Assembly: GCA_019916065.1 (NCBI GenBank)
Contig: CM034233.1
Coordinates: 47,632,141 to 47,696,140 of the forward strand
DNA: 64,000 nucleotides
Direction of reading: 5' to 3'
DNA from: Vitellaria paradoxa
Lineage: Eukaryota > Streptophyta > Magnoliopsida > Ericales > Sapotaceae
Numbering within the stretch: the first letter of the stretch is position 1; each line of letters opens with the position of its first letter. The notes beneath the pieces were generated by a model that saw nothing but the letters and a program-made list of their open reading frames with translations, searched no databases and had not been told where the DNA came from. Positions 47,846 through 60,699 of this stretch are shown here, piece by piece. Position numbers and translations under genes: made by a program.

Positions 47846-49461
47846 TAAGTATATCCATCGTCTCATATCTCCACTACTTGTGCAATTTATTATGCATGAG
47901 AAAAATTCAATATTAGCTTAGCAGTTTCACATATTTACATCCAATCACCATTTCTCCTTATTCATCTTATTCAAATGAATAAAGTATTTATTATAGTAAA
48001 CTTATTTCATATTCTTATTTAATCACTGTCTTAGTTATCTGTCTTTTATTACTTTTAACAACACATTCACATTCTCCATTGTTCTCACATTTTTCAATAC
48101 TTTTATTAGATTTTATCTCTTTACCTCATTTATTCATTTATCTATCTCAAACCATCAATGAGTCTTCAATATCACAATTACTAACAAACCAAATTATTCA
48201 TTCTTCACTTTAATTAGCAGTTATACACAATTTTGTTAATGCATAGAATGATATCAGTTCTTATACTAAATTTCAATTAAGCCAAACCATTCACATTAAA
48301 ATGAGTTATTCCAATCCCACTATGTCAGATATCATATATAATTTTAATCATTCACATAAATATCATATCGGGTGCTGTGCTCATCATAAGCCAAATTTAG
48401 TTCTAGATCCATTTTCATTTGTTTACTATTTCAATTGCATCAATTGTACCCTTATACCTCTAAATTAGATGCATGTCTCTATGTAACAAAATAATTATAT
48501 CATTTATGAAATAGATTTATGGTATGACAATTTATCATACCAGATCATAGGAAACAAACCAAATCAAACATTTACAACCATATGTATAATACCAGGATTC
48601 CTAACACTACTATCCTTTATTTCAACAGCATAATAAGTACAGTTTCATAATACTTACATGATTTTTTCTAATCGCATAGGCTTTACATAGTTCAAGGTTT
48701 GTCTCAAACCTTAACACTTTATTACCAATTCCATATCCATATTCTTTAAAATTATTTTATCTCAATAATATCTTATGTCTCGCATTACCGAAACTCATTT
48801 CAATATTTTTGTTTCATTCCATTTTTATTCAGTGAAATTAACACCAATTGGCTTTAGTAAGTTTCTTTCCTCAAAATATTTTAGGAAAATACCTAAGAAC
48901 CACACCCATAAACCTGAGTAGTAATCTGTGCATTTGGATGCCTACAGTACTAGGCATCAGTTTTTGCTTTGTTTTTGTTTTTTTAGTTTTTGATATATCA
49001 TTCTCGTTAATTTAAAAAAATTAAAATGATTTCTTTTAATTTCAGATATGTTTTCAATTGCTATCATTATATTACGGTGCTTATAACCTCAAGGTCCTAA
49101 TCAATCATAATGATAATTCTATTCTGCTATTCATCTTCTACCTTCAAAGCTATGTATATGTGTGTGTATATATATATATATATATAAGATCAACTGATAA
49201 GTCCCATCATCACAATAGGTTAAACATCATATAACAGAGCATGGCAAGCATGATTTTGACAAATTAAATAATAATAGATGCAAACACCCCTACCACAAGA
49301 GCTCGAGAAGATGAAAATAGTATGTAGCCATAAACTCGACCACATTTGATTCACACTCTTTAACACTGAACTAGAATTTTGAACACTCTCAATGCAAACT
49401 TAATTGCACACTGGGAAGAGGAAAAAAAGAACTTATGTGTTTTGTTCCACCCACAAAGTGC

Positions 49462-49497
<36 letters not shown>

Positions 49498-49577
49498 GTG
49501 TGTGTGTGTATTTTTCTCATTATTTCTCTATCTCGAAGACACCAAATGCTCACATATATATTTGTATGTAAATTTGA
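47846..49577. other. AT-rich repeat-like DNA, no gene
   Basis: Long pyrimidine- and A/T-rich stretch without a coding frame. Phrases such as GGGTGCTGTGCTCATCATAAG hint at another decayed LTR. A (TC)n tract lies at 49464-49493. Confidence 0.3.
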
Positions 49578-51285
49578 TGTCATGCCCTGAAATCCAGGAC
49601 CCAAGGACGTGGGGATATAATCCACAAATAACATCCAATCACATCAATGAGACATATCAGAGCGGAAGCAAATTAAAAATAAGATTGTTTTAAGAGGGAA
49701 TACTCCAAAACCTTAAAAAAAAATGCCACAAAGGGTTACAATACATCATGCCTCAAAACCAGGCCCAAAACCAAATATATATCATGTTTACAACCTAATA
49801 CAAGAAATGTATTTAAAATAGAAATATGATCAGCTAATCTAGCTTGCGGGTCCATCATAAGCATCTACTCATGCAACGTTAATTGTAGGGGATGAGCACT
49901 AAATCACGCATGCCAAGAAAATATGCATATAAGATAGAATTTCCTTAATCAAGCAAATCATCTATACTTAATTAACATAGAAAGCAAAACTTTATAAATT
50001 TGACAATCTCCTCAGTTAATCATATTATCTTTTTCTTTAACAGTTACTTAACCATGATCCCCCCGTCTCATGCTAAAATAAATCTCATCACAATCATCCA
50101 CATCATCATACATCAATATCATATTATAGGTTAAGTACTTTATAAGATTAGTCTGTGGCTACAGAACTAAATTCAAAATAAATCCTTAGACCTTAGCCAT
50201 GGGGTACAATTAGTCCCTAATCTTAGATATACTCACCAAATCCCTAGGCCTAAGCCGTGGGGTATAATTGGTCTCACAGTCCCAAATGTACTCATTTTGC
50301 ATTGGTAGGCAAATCGAACCCGCAGTCTCAGTACTAATATATACTAGCACATGCCATATATAGACTTTATAAGTTTCTAGCCTACATGTTATGCTAAACC
50401 ACCCTGCGTAGGTTTTGAGGCTTTTGACCCTTGAGCTCTAGTACCCATTCTTTCAGTACCCTATATGAACCCAATATCAAAAATTAATCTCAATCATATT
50501 CCATTAACATCACCTCATACATAATATTCTCCCTAAATCTAATTTTTATGTGTTTATCAATTTCTTATTAAATTTTATGAAATAATATGCTCCCGGGCCT
50601 AAGATTCATGTTGCCCAATATATACATGCCTTTAACATAACAATTAAGCTCAATGTAATCTCATAAGGTACCAAAAAAATGCTTGCTAATTAGATTTAAT
50701 TAAATTACAAGAGAATTTAAATTCTTTTTATTTTTTAAATTAATAATAATTTTTTTCTTTAAAATTCTCCTTTATTTTCAATAGAATAATATTTATTTAA
50801 ATATTATTTAAATATCTTACTTCTAAATAAGTCTAACCTAATACTGAACAAAATCTTAAATAATGCCACCTACAAATAATTACCTTCTAAATAAGTAAAT
50901 AAAGATAAAAAAAATAAAATAAAGCTTAATTGAATCAGTGCACACACATTGATACCTAAGCTGCCTTAGTTTAATTAGTACTTTAATTCCCAAATTAGTT
51001 TATACAGCAAGGTTTCTTACGAATTCAATTCACACTGTAAGCTCTCATTTATATCCATAATATGTAACCTCCCAATTTAATGCTTCACATATATTTTTTT
51101 TTGGTTTGTGCCACACATACCGGCCCCTCAACATGTATAGAAGAGTATATATATAATAATTATTCACATTTATGATGAATACATAACCTCCCAATTTAAT
51201 TAACATAGCAAGCTCTCATATTTATATTTATGAGCAAAAATGTACCGTCCAAATTAACTTGCATCAATTCTTTACATTTATATAC

Positions 51286-51324
<39 letters not shown>

Positions 51325-52153
51325 TATATACAAAAATATTTCAATCATAACCATACCCGCAGAAGTCTTATATATATACATATATCTAAGCATTTATATC
51401 TCCTTTCACAATTCAGGTATAGCAGAAACAAAATACAGTCTTATATATATATATCTAAGTATTTATATCTCCTTTTACTATTCAGGCACAATAGCAGAAT
51501 ACAGTCTTATATATATATATATATATATCTAAGCATTTATGTCCCATTTTACAATATCTCATGCACACATGATAGACTTTTAATAAAGCATGCTTAGAAT
51601 GGATATTTATTTATTTTTTTTCCTAGCATGCTCCTACATATAATCATATTTATATTCACATGATTTAAGAAATATACATCTTAACATATAAACCGCACTT
51701 ACCTCGATTCATACACGTTGAAAGGTGTATATAAACACCTAAACTACACCAATTCTAGTTGGCCTCTAGGGTAAATCCAACGACTCTATCTCCTTTCGAG
51801 TTAACCCGCATCCTTATTTGTTAGCAACCGATTTCTTTTCAGTGAATGGCGTTGGTATCAACCTTTCTCTTTCTCCTTCTTACTAATGTAGAAAACAAAA
51901 TAAAGGAGAAGGAAGAAATATTGAAAGAAGGAAAAAGTATGTTATTGAAAGAAGAGAAAAGTATGTTCTAAGTGTAAAATCTCTAAGTAAATGAAAAAAA
52001 AAAAAGGGATAGGGAAGGAAGTTATATGTATATATATTTTTTTGCTGTCCCTTCTTTCTCTACAGATACATAACCTCACGTAATAATCCCCCCTCTCTCC
52101 ACAGATACATACCTCAACATAATAAATCTATCCTCAATCCACGCCCCAATTCT
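49578..52153 (-). mobile_element. Long LTR of the same family, minus orientation
   Basis: On the plus strand it begins TGTCATGCCCTGAAATCCAG, the reverse complement of the family 3' end, and runs through GGGGATGAGCACTAAATC (about 49888), CCTAGGCCTAAGCCGTGGGG (about 50243), a block matching the ACATTTGGGACTGCGGG repeats in reverse (50275-50330), and the CTTACCTCGATTCATACACG segment (about 51700). The far end is not defined and may be lost next to the SINE at 52155. An (AAT)n tract lies at 51287-51323, and TCTTATATATATATCTAAG units recur at 51367-51540. Confidence 0.6.
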
Positions 52154-52154
52154 T

Positions 52155-52356
52155 TTTTTTTTGTAACCCGAAACCGCACCAGTTTATTACAATCGTCAAC
52201 AAACCGCATGGTCGATTGATAAATCGGGGTTACTTGAACCCACTCGCAAGACTCAAGCACTGGGTAAGATGTGGTAGTAGCTAGCAGGATTTGAACTCAA
52301 GACTTTCGGGTTTATGGTTGGTCCCAAGAATTGCTGGGCTACCCTAGCGGGTTAAC
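52155..52356 (-). mobile_element. tRNA-derived SINE with poly(A) tail
   Basis: On the minus strand it starts near AACCCGCTAGGGTAGCCCAG, has a B box GAGTTCAAATCC (52287-52298), and ends GGTTTCGGGTTAC followed by an A-run (the T-run at 52152-52162). Flanks CCCCAATTCTTT (left, about 52145-52156) and CCCCAATCTTT (right, 52360-52370) fit a target duplication. It differs in sequence from the SINE at 37327-37590. It has no full tRNA fold. Confidence 0.75.
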
Positions 52357-52369
52357 ACACCCCAATCTT

Positions 52370-54692
52370 TGTCACACCTCGGGTTTCAAAACCTGAGAAG
52401 CAAGTGAATGAGTCACACACAACATGTACTAAGATATCGATTACCTTGATCAGAGCCACATAACCACTTTTGAGCAAACATTCATAATATATAATAACAA
52501 TAATAATAAAATAATAACAGCAACCTTAGCCTTAGTCGAGCTAGGCAATAGTGCTCCCACCATAACTCCCTATAATAATAGAAATCAAGACCTCAAAACC
52601 TTTACAATCATATTGAATAAATTCAAAAATTTATAATATTATAGTCCCAAATAATTAAAAATCTAGATGTGACATGACTACCATGGCGATGCAAATGTAG
52701 ATCCAGCAATAACCTATCTAAGTCTCAGATTCTTGACCTACATTAGAATTCATAGGGATGTGAGTACTAATCCACTTGTGCCCACAATGCACAATAAAAA
52801 ATATATAAAACACTAGGAATTAAACAATTTATAATCTTATTAAAGTAACATAATTAGATCGTGTGCTGATAAATGACTAAGTCATTATACCATAGGAAAT
52901 ATCAATCATTAGGGCATCACATTAACAATAATCATATTATTAGCTTTATTATGTTAATAGCGACATATTTAACATATAAAGCAATAACATAAAACACAAT
53001 CATCATGTGTATAATCATTATCCAAATATCAGTATTATCACCATAATTCTCAACAATAAATTCAGTTATTATCTTTCTTAATCTCGTCATCATCAGATCA
53101 CAATCACATTCAGATTCGCATTTATGAAGTGGGTACCGTCAATGTCGCCCATTTTATGAGCCTAAGCCCAAGGGTAGCAATGTACCCATCAATATCTTAA
53201 ATTGTCAACCCTTTTATGAGCTTAAGCCTAAGGGTAGAAATACACCCATCAATATCTCGAAATGTCATGTTGTAGGCTACTAACCTACTGGTATGAATAT
53301 TAATCTCTATGCAAGTTTCGGGACTTTCAACCTTAGGGTAATCTCTATATCCTTCCTATTTTCTAGTACCCTTCATTCCCATATTCATAATCTCAATCTC
53401 ATTTATTTCCATAAACATTATCATAACTATTTTCATCATTATTGATGTCATTTCTAGAACCATTTATCATAAAAAAACATTTCATCATAAGCAAACCATC
53501 ACACACAACATCATCTCATCATAACAATTTATTATAGCTAAGGTTATCTCATCAACTTATGACTAGTCAATATTTTATCATATCCATTAATAATATCATC
53601 TCATACTAATCCATATTACAACAGCTTATTGTCATCTCTAATTATCACACCAGTGTTTTTCATCTAACATTAAGCTCTTTCATAAGGCATTACCTATTTA
53701 AACCTAATATTTCAAAATTAAATACTTTTCATTTATTTAAGAAAAGTAATATTCTTTATTAAATCTCTCTAATTAAGAAATTTTAGCTAAAGAATGTCCC
53801 AAAAAAATTAGAATTTTGCATGGGCCAAACTGTAATTCCCCACAACTTTAAAGGCAAAATTATAATTTCCCACAACTCTAGGGATAAAATTGTAATTTCT
53901 CACAACTCTAGGGGTAAAATTTCAGTTTCCCAAACTTTTTGGGGGTCACTTGGTAATTATTCAATACTTTGGGCCAATATAAAATTTTTAGTAACTATTG
54001 GGATCAAAATAAAATTTTCTAAAACTTTTGGGGCTGGTTCATAATGATATAAAATTGTTGGGCTAAATAGTAATTCTAAGAACTTTCATGGAATATGCCA
54101 AGCATATCCCCTTATATGTTTTACCCAGCAAGCTTATTTTGGCCAAAACGATCTGGGTTTTTGATTCGGACTGAATTTACATAGTGTAGTCTAAATTTAA
54201 CCACATTTGTACAAAATAAACACATAAAAGTTGATTAAAATATTTTTATAACTCATATATGTAATTAAAATGCATCAAATCCCTACCTTAGAGATAAAGA
54301 AATAGTGAATAAACTCCTAAATTTTAAAACTTTTCTCTTTCGTATCTCCTACCTCGGGCAGAATCACCACGATCTGACACTACCACAACTATCACAGCGT
54401 TGAAAATACTAAAGCCCGGCTATCCTCGAACTTAAGCCCCCACTTTCTCTCTTTTCTTTCTCTCTCATTTTTTTCTCTATCTCTCATCTTTCTCGATTTT
54501 GTTTTCCTAAGCAAGACTCCCATATAGTATCCATATATATACTATACTTAGTGGATAAGTAAACCAAATAGGTTAAGAAAGAAAAAGAAAAAGAATTTAC
54601 TAAGTTGGTCAATCCTTTGACGCAGCTTTAAGTGACCCCATTTTTTTGTCAAACACCATACATTTATATATTTTTATACACTGAACCAACAC
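52370..54692 (-). mobile_element. Long LTR of the same family, interrupted by the Tat element
   Basis: Begins TGTCACACCTCGGGTTTC on the plus strand. Landmarks are GAGTACTAATCCACTTGTG (about 52762), two CTTTTATGAGC..TAAGCC..AAGGGTAG units (53150-53240), and a set of imperfect 35-bp units each with AATTCCCACAACT-like sequence (53815-53935). It is the reverse-orientation relative of 34390-36442. Its right end is not seen; the Tat LTR starts at about 54693. Confidence 0.6.
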
Positions 54693-55311
54693 TGATATAG
54701 GAGGCTCTATGCCAAGCTAGGGACGTTTGATAAATTACCCATTCGGCCCTTACCTGACTCGGGCCTCCAAATAAGAATGCCTCGATCAGGAGGAGTAATT
54801 CTACCAGAGGCATCTGAGCGAGGACACCCCCAATCGGGCCAGATCACTCGATTGGATTTTGACCGGAAACTTCAATAGGATTGTTCTCACCAGAGCAGTC
54901 CACAAGTCAGGCGTACAACCCCCTTTCTAATAGTTCCAATATATATGCCTATAAAGGTGTTGCCACAAACTGTATCAGAGGCAATACGTTGGCTAACGAA
55001 CTAAAAAATCAACCTTAGGATTTACAATACAGGTGGCATCGTCTGATTAGAGGGAGGAAAAACACGTTATATGCAATTATGGGTAACTGCATGCGAATTA
55101 TTCCATGTGAGGTCTTGTATATTTTAAACCACCACCTTACAATAACACAGGTACGTCTCATTTATTGGACTAAAATTCTGCCAAAATATTCTCTCAACTC
55201 TCTTACTAACTTAAGCATTGGAGGTTCTTGGCAGACACTCTGCTAATGTTCTAGACAGTTTTCCAGACTTAGATCAGATCTTTTGGAAGTTGCGAAGTTA
55301 CTGATTTATCA
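54693..55311 (+). repeat. 5' LTR of the Tat element
   Basis: The end (ATCA, 55311) is fixed by the adjoining primer site. The start at TGATATAGGAGG (54693) is the best guess. A TATAAAG box lies at 54950-54956. The segment ACTTAAGCATTGGAGG (about 55208-55223) matches the ACTTAAGCATCGGAG signature of plant Tat-type LTRs. The mate LTR is outside the window, so boundaries and age cannot be checked. Confidence 0.7.
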
Positions 55312-55312
55312 G

Positions 55313-55331
55313 TTGGTGCCGTATATGGGAA
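55313..55331 (+). other. Primer binding site of the Tat element
   Basis: TTGGTGCCGTATATGGGAA immediately follows the LTR and resembles the TTGGCGCCGTCTGTGGGAA leader found at this position in plant Tat and related Gypsy elements, with three C or G positions changed to T or A. Confidence 0.7.
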
Positions 55332-55410
55332 ACGACTTTTCTTGCAATTTTTATGGTCCAAACTAGGACTGACACAAACACTTAACTACAATCACAACCA
55401 GTGGAAACAA

Positions 55411-56830
55411 TGGAGAATTAGAACGATAAACAGATTAACGCCATTAAGAGCTAGATAAAGGACATAATGGCGATTATGCAAACTTTGGTAGCTTATAATT
55501 AGGCATTGCTTCAACACCAGAATGTTGTCCCTAGTCACATTCCACATCCCCCAGTGGATCCTCCAGTTAATGGAGCACACAACAAGGGAATAATGGAAAT
55601 GAATGAAGAAGGAATGAAGAAGGATAAGGGGTGCATGGAGCCGATGTCGTGGGAGAAAATGAAATCCCTATTAGATAACCAAAAAATCAAGAAGACGGAA
55701 GAAAACTACTATGCCTGATGGTGGAGTTGGCAGCCATCTTGAGACATTACGCACTAAGGTAGCAAGCATAAGAGACGACAGCGTCCATCCATGGGACGTC
55801 AAAGGCCCCGACAAGATGGACGAAATAGATGCTAATGTAGACTTTCCATTTTCCTAAGTAGCGATGGATTGCCCCCTACTGCCAAAAGTCAAGATGCTAG
55901 CGCTAGACTCTTTTGATGGTTTAAAGGATCCCTTTAACCATCTGGAGATGTACAAAACTTTGATGCATATACATGCATATCCTGATGAGATTCTGTGCTA
56001 GGTATTCTCGGTAACGCTCAAGGGCCCTGCTTGTTGTGGTTCAATAAGATCAAATAGGGTAAGGAGGAGATCCTCAGAGATTACATTGGAAGAATCAACA
56101 ATTAGATCTTAGAAATGGATGAGGTCGATGATAAGGTGGCTATTATGGCCTTCATGAGTGGGCTGAGGATGCCCAGATTTATGGCCTTGCTCCTTAAGAA
56201 GGCTCTTGTCAACATGGTGGAATTGATGCTTAGGGCGCAAAGGCACATAAATATGAAGAACGGCCTTAGGGCAAAGAGGGAGAGTGACAGGGCAGGAAGC
56301 TCCAAAGCGGATAAAAACGCCCGAACGACTCTAAAAATGGTCTCGATTCTCAGAATTCCAAAAATTAAAAATTCGAAGATAGATCTGATCAGGATGGATG
56401 ACGATATGGTGATCTTAACCATAATTTCACTCCTTTGAATACCAGACCGGAGAATGTTTTTTATGAGATTCAGTACGACTCAACCTTGAAATGGCCTGAA
56501 AGAATGAAGACCCTAGCTAACAAGAGATCCTAAGTGAGGTACTACCAGTTTTATAGGGACCACGAATATGATACAGCTGATTGCATTAACCTGAAAAAGT
56601 AGGTTGAGGAGTTGATTAGATGAAAAAGGCTTGGACGGCTTGTAGTTGGATGAGACAATAATAGAAGGGCTAACTGAAGAAGTCCTGATCAAAGAAGCCT
56701 AATGAAGAGGAGTCCCAATCGACAAAGTCTCGTTCAGGCCCCGTAGAACTAAGAGCCAATCTGAGCAATAGGGGTTATCTCAGGAGGATTTACAATAAGG
56801 GGTGAGTCCTCAACCGCGATGAAGAAATAT
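55411..56830 (+). pseudogene. Tat gag, broken
   Basis: Gag-like blocks in changing frames: DGLKDPFNHLEMYKTLMHIH (about 55915-55975, the retrotransposon gag motif DP.NHLE.YKTLM), TLKGPA, VAIMAFMSGLR and LLKKALVNMVELMLRAQRHI (56115-56438), and a knuckle-like YYQFYRDHEYDTADCINLKK (about 56540-56600). At least five in-frame stops or frameshifts separate them. Not translated as one protein. Confidence 0.8.
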
Positions 56831-56851
56831 ACCCTAGAGGCAAGTAGACTA

Positions 56852-57126
56852 GAGTGTTTTTGATAGTTGATCGCCCAACCAAAAAGCCCAAGGTAGAACA
56901 GTACTCAATTACTTTTATAGAGGGAGAGGCAAATGAGGTACGTCAGCCCCATGATGACCCATTCATTTTTTCATCAATAATCATGAATTTTAAGATTTGG
57001 AGGATTTTAGTCGATGGTGGGAGTTTGGTGGATATTTTATATTGGGAGGCATTTCAAAAGATGAAGATAGGAGAAGATAAACTACAGCCAGTCGTGTTAC
57101 CCTTGGTCAGCTTTATAAGGAACTGA
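56852..57126 (+). pseudogene. Tat aspartic protease, altered active site
   Basis: Open segment with ITFIEGEANEVRQPHDDPFI and then WRILVDGGSLVDILYWEAFQ. The aspartic protease motif in relatives reads VDSGSSADIL; here the residue after the catalytic Asp is Gly instead of Ser or Thr, so activity is doubtful. A stop follows at 57124. Confidence 0.75.
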
Positions 57127-57579
57127 GTAACACCACTCGAGTCCATAGTACTGCAAATTACCCTAGGAGACGAGCCACATCAATTGACTAGAATGGTTAA
57201 TTTCTTGGTGGTGGACTGCCTCTCGGCGTATAACACCATCTTGGAAAGGACTTTCTTGAATCAATTTAAGGCAATTAATAGAGAGTCAAGTTTCCTACTG
57301 AGAATGGTGTAGGGTGTGTGAAAAGCCATCAGAGGATCGCTCGAGAATGCTACATGTCTTCATTAAAGGAAGACGTGAACATGGAGACATTAATAGTAGA
57401 GGAACTTGAAGTCAGGGATGATGAGGAGTTAAGGAGGGGAGAGCCTAAAGGCGATTTAGAGGATTTGGTACTTGGCACCTTTGACCGAAAGAGAATTGTT
57501 AAGATAAGCTCAACAATCCCTGATGATTTAAAGGATGTGTTGAAGAAGTTTTTGGTGGAAGACTTTGACATTTTTGCTT

Positions 57580-59085
57580 AGTCACATTAGGATATGCCAG
57601 GCATTGACACCAAGGTGGTAGCTCATTACTTAAATATTTTTTTGACCACTAGGTTGGTAAAGTAGAAGAGGAGAACATTTGCCCCTGAGCGTAATGAAGC
57701 CATAGCAGAGGAAGTTGACAAGTTGCTCAAAGCAAAGTTCATCCATGAGGTTCAGTATTCGACTTGGCTGTCAAATGTTATGATGGTGAAGAAGTCCAAT
57801 GAAAAGTAGAGAATGTGCGTGGATTTCACTAATTTGAGCAAAGCCTGCCCAAAGGATAACTTCCCTTTGCTAGCAATTGATTTGTTAGTTGATTCTATAG
57901 CCAAGGGACGGGAGCTATTATCCTTCATAGATGCTTTCTTTGGGTATAATCCAATCAAAATGGTAGAACATGACCGAGAGCACACAGTATTTATTATAGA
58001 TCGAGGCTTGTATTGTTACGCTGTCATGCCATTTGGACTAAAGAATACTGGTGCAACATATCAGAGATTGATGAACAAGATGTTTAAGGGTCAGATTGGG
58101 AGAAATGTGGAGGTGTATGTGGACGACATGCTCGTTAAAAACATGAAGATTGACTCCTATATTGTTAATCTGCGAGAGACTTTTGATACTCTAGGGAAGT
58201 ATAAGATGAATCTGAATCCAGTTAAATGTGCTTTTGGCGTTGCTTTTGGGAATTTCCTTGGTTTTATGGTGTCTAGTCAAGGAATTGAAGTGAATGCAGA
58301 GAAAGTGTGAGCAATCATGGAAATACAGCCCCCACGAACCACAAAAAAAGTCCAGGAGCTTACCAGTCAGTTAGCTACACTGAATAGATTTATTTCTAAG
58401 TCAACTGACAAATGTCATTCGTTTTTCAAGGTTCTAAGGAGAGCATTTGAATGGATGGATGAGTGCAACATGACCTTTTAGCAATTGAAGGAATATTTGG
58501 GATCAGTCCCACTGCTTAGTCAAATTGCTCTAGGGGAGAAATTGTATTTATATCTTTCGATTTCAGATAGTTAGATAGTACTGCACTAGTATGTGAAGAA
58601 GAAGAGACATAAAAACTGGTTCATTATACGAGCTCTAAGGAGTAGAAGAAAGATACCTTAAGATGGAGTTGCTGGCTTTTGCTCTGGTTACTACCACTTG
58701 CCATCTCAGGGCATACTTTCAGGTGCATACAATTATAGTATTAACTAACCAGCTATTAAGAAATGTTCTGTATAAGCTCGAAACGTTAGGAAGATCGGTG
58801 AAGTGGTCAATCAAATTAAGCGAGTTTAACATACAGTATCGATTGAGAATGGCAATCAAAGGACAAGCAGCAGCAGATTTTGTCGCCGAGTTTATAGCCC
58901 ATCCAAGTTGCCTACCCGAAGATGAAGATGCTGTATGGACTTGGATATTAAATGTTGATGATTCATTTACTCAAACTTTAAGCGGCGCAGGTATATTTCT
59001 TGTCTCTCCTAATGGCCATAAAATTAAAGATGCCTTGTGTTTCAGGTTCCTTGCATCCAAAATAAGGCTAAATACGAAGTGACTT
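57580..59085 (+). pseudogene. Tat reverse transcriptase and two RNase H domains, broken
   Basis: RT begins with KAKFIHEVQYSTWLSNVMMV (about 57735-57790), stops at a former Trp codon (57807-57809), and continues MCVDFTNLSKACPKDNFP. The catalytic YVDD (58116-58127) is intact. RNase H follows with ELLAFALVTTTCHLRAYF (58663 on) and KGQAAADFVAEFI. A second RNase H-like domain begins WILNVDDSFTQTLSGAGIFL (about 58940), the extra domain known from Tat elements. Stops lie at 57580, 57589, 57663, 58309 and later. Confidence 0.88.
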
Positions 59086-59249
59086 AGAGAATGGGGGCAG
59101 AGTAGATAATAATGCGAAGTGACTCATAACCTGTGGTTGAGGAAGTACAAGGGGATTATGAAGTAAAGGGAGAAAATATGGATGAATATTGTCAAATGGC
59201 AAGTAGCCTAATCAGAAAATTCTCAAATCCAAGTTACAGAGGGTTCCAT

Positions 59250-60621
59250 GACTACAAAACGAGGAGGCTGATCAATTGGTAAAGATTGTATCTTTTGGGG
59301 AGGAGAACTTGGATGTTCCAATCAAGATAGTGGATTCCCCAAGCAACCAGACCCCATAAGTCAACCAAGTAAAAGAAGATGCTGAGTGAGCTAGACCGAT
59401 CAGGGAATATTTGGAAATGGAAGCTTTGGTGGACGACAAAAATAGAGCAAGAAGGATCTAGTACAGATCGAGTAGATACTTTGTTATGGATGGGATTCTT
59501 TACAAAAGAAGGCATAGTTTTCCCCTGCTCAGATGTGTAAATGAAAGAGAAGCTAACTACGCCATGAGAGAGGTTTATGAAGGTGCTTGCAGAAATCATT
59601 CAAAGAGTAGAGCTTTAACTAAGAAGGTTTTAAGAGTTGGCTACTACCAACCTACCATGGAGAAACATGCTCAGGAATTCGTTAGAAAGTGTGACAAGTG
59701 CCAACGATTTGCTAACATTCCAAGGCAGGCTGCTCAGAAACTAACACCAATCCAAAGTACTTGGCCATTCGCCTAGTAGGGAATTGACATTGTGGGGCCA
59801 TTACCATTGGGAAAAAGATAGAGGAAATTTACCGTAATAGCGATTAACTATTTTATTAAATTGGTTGAAGCCGAAGCATTACTAATTATCACCGAGTAGA
59901 ATATGAGAATGTTCCTGAGGTAGAATATAGTGTGTCGATTTGGCATCCCCAGAGTGGTTATCACAGAAAATTGCAGACAATTTGAAGGAAAGTAGTTTAA
60001 CAGGCTATGTGAAGAACTAGGTTTTAGCCATCATTATTCATCCCCTGAACACCCTCAAGCTAACGGCCAGGTGGAAGTCATCAATCGATCCCTCTTCAAG
60101 ATTTTTAAAATGAAGTTAGACAAAGCTGAAGGCCTATGGGCAGAGGAACTATATAGTATTTTGTGGGCTTATCGGACAATAAAAAGGGTGGTGACTAGTT
60201 AGACGCCATTTTCTCTCACGTATGGGGCCGAAGCTATGGTCCTGGTTAAGATTGGACCTCCTAATGCAAGAACGCAAAATTTTGACCTGAAGGAAACAAC
60301 AAAATGATGGAAGAGGAGATTGATTAGTTTGAATAAAAGAGATTACAAGTTGTGATTAAAATGTCCTCCTATCAGCAGAGAATACGCAAGTATCACAACT
60401 CTAAAGCTTGACCAAGGGAATTCAGATCTGGAGATTTGGTGCTCCAGAAAGTGAAGCAGTTGATGAAGAGTCCTCAAAAGGGAAAGCTTGGCCCAAATTG
60501 AGAAGGACTGTACGAGGTGTTGGGCTTCACCTAAAGAGGAATATACCGGCTAAAGACACTTGGGGATAAGGAACTACTCTATCCATGGCGCGCGAAGTTC
60601 TTAAGGAAATACAATGTATGA
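59250..60621 (+). pseudogene. Tat integrase, broken
   Basis: The zinc-binding region (59486-59776) shows NHSKSRALTKKVLRVGYYQP and CDKCQRF, but the first His of the HHCC motif is Tyr (YEGACRNH). The core follows with two stops just before GIDIVGPLPLGK, then VITENCRQFEG (where relatives have TDNG, so the second catalytic Asp is Glu) and HPQANGQVEVINRSL with the catalytic Glu. C-terminal pieces run to LYPWRAKFLRKYNV and a stop near 60620. Inactive. Confidence 0.85.
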
Positions 60622-60699
60622 AAAACTATATTTGTAATCTTGGTTAAGTATTTATGAAATGTTATATTTTAGTAGATTCCAATAGAAAATGTTACAACT

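Noticed and set aside
49379..49693. Small ORF with a run of Ser-Leu repeats
   Set aside because: Produced by a (TC)n microsatellite.
51259..51597. ORF rich in Ile and Tyr
   Set aside because: Produced by (AAT)n and (TA)n tracts inside an LTR.
52155..52356. tRNA gene
   Set aside because: B box present but no complete tRNA fold; a poly(A)-type tail and flanking duplication indicate a SINE.
53820..54044. ORF with repeated HNSRGKI-type units
   Set aside because: It is the translation of 35-bp degenerate tandem units within a long LTR whose relatives are non-coding.
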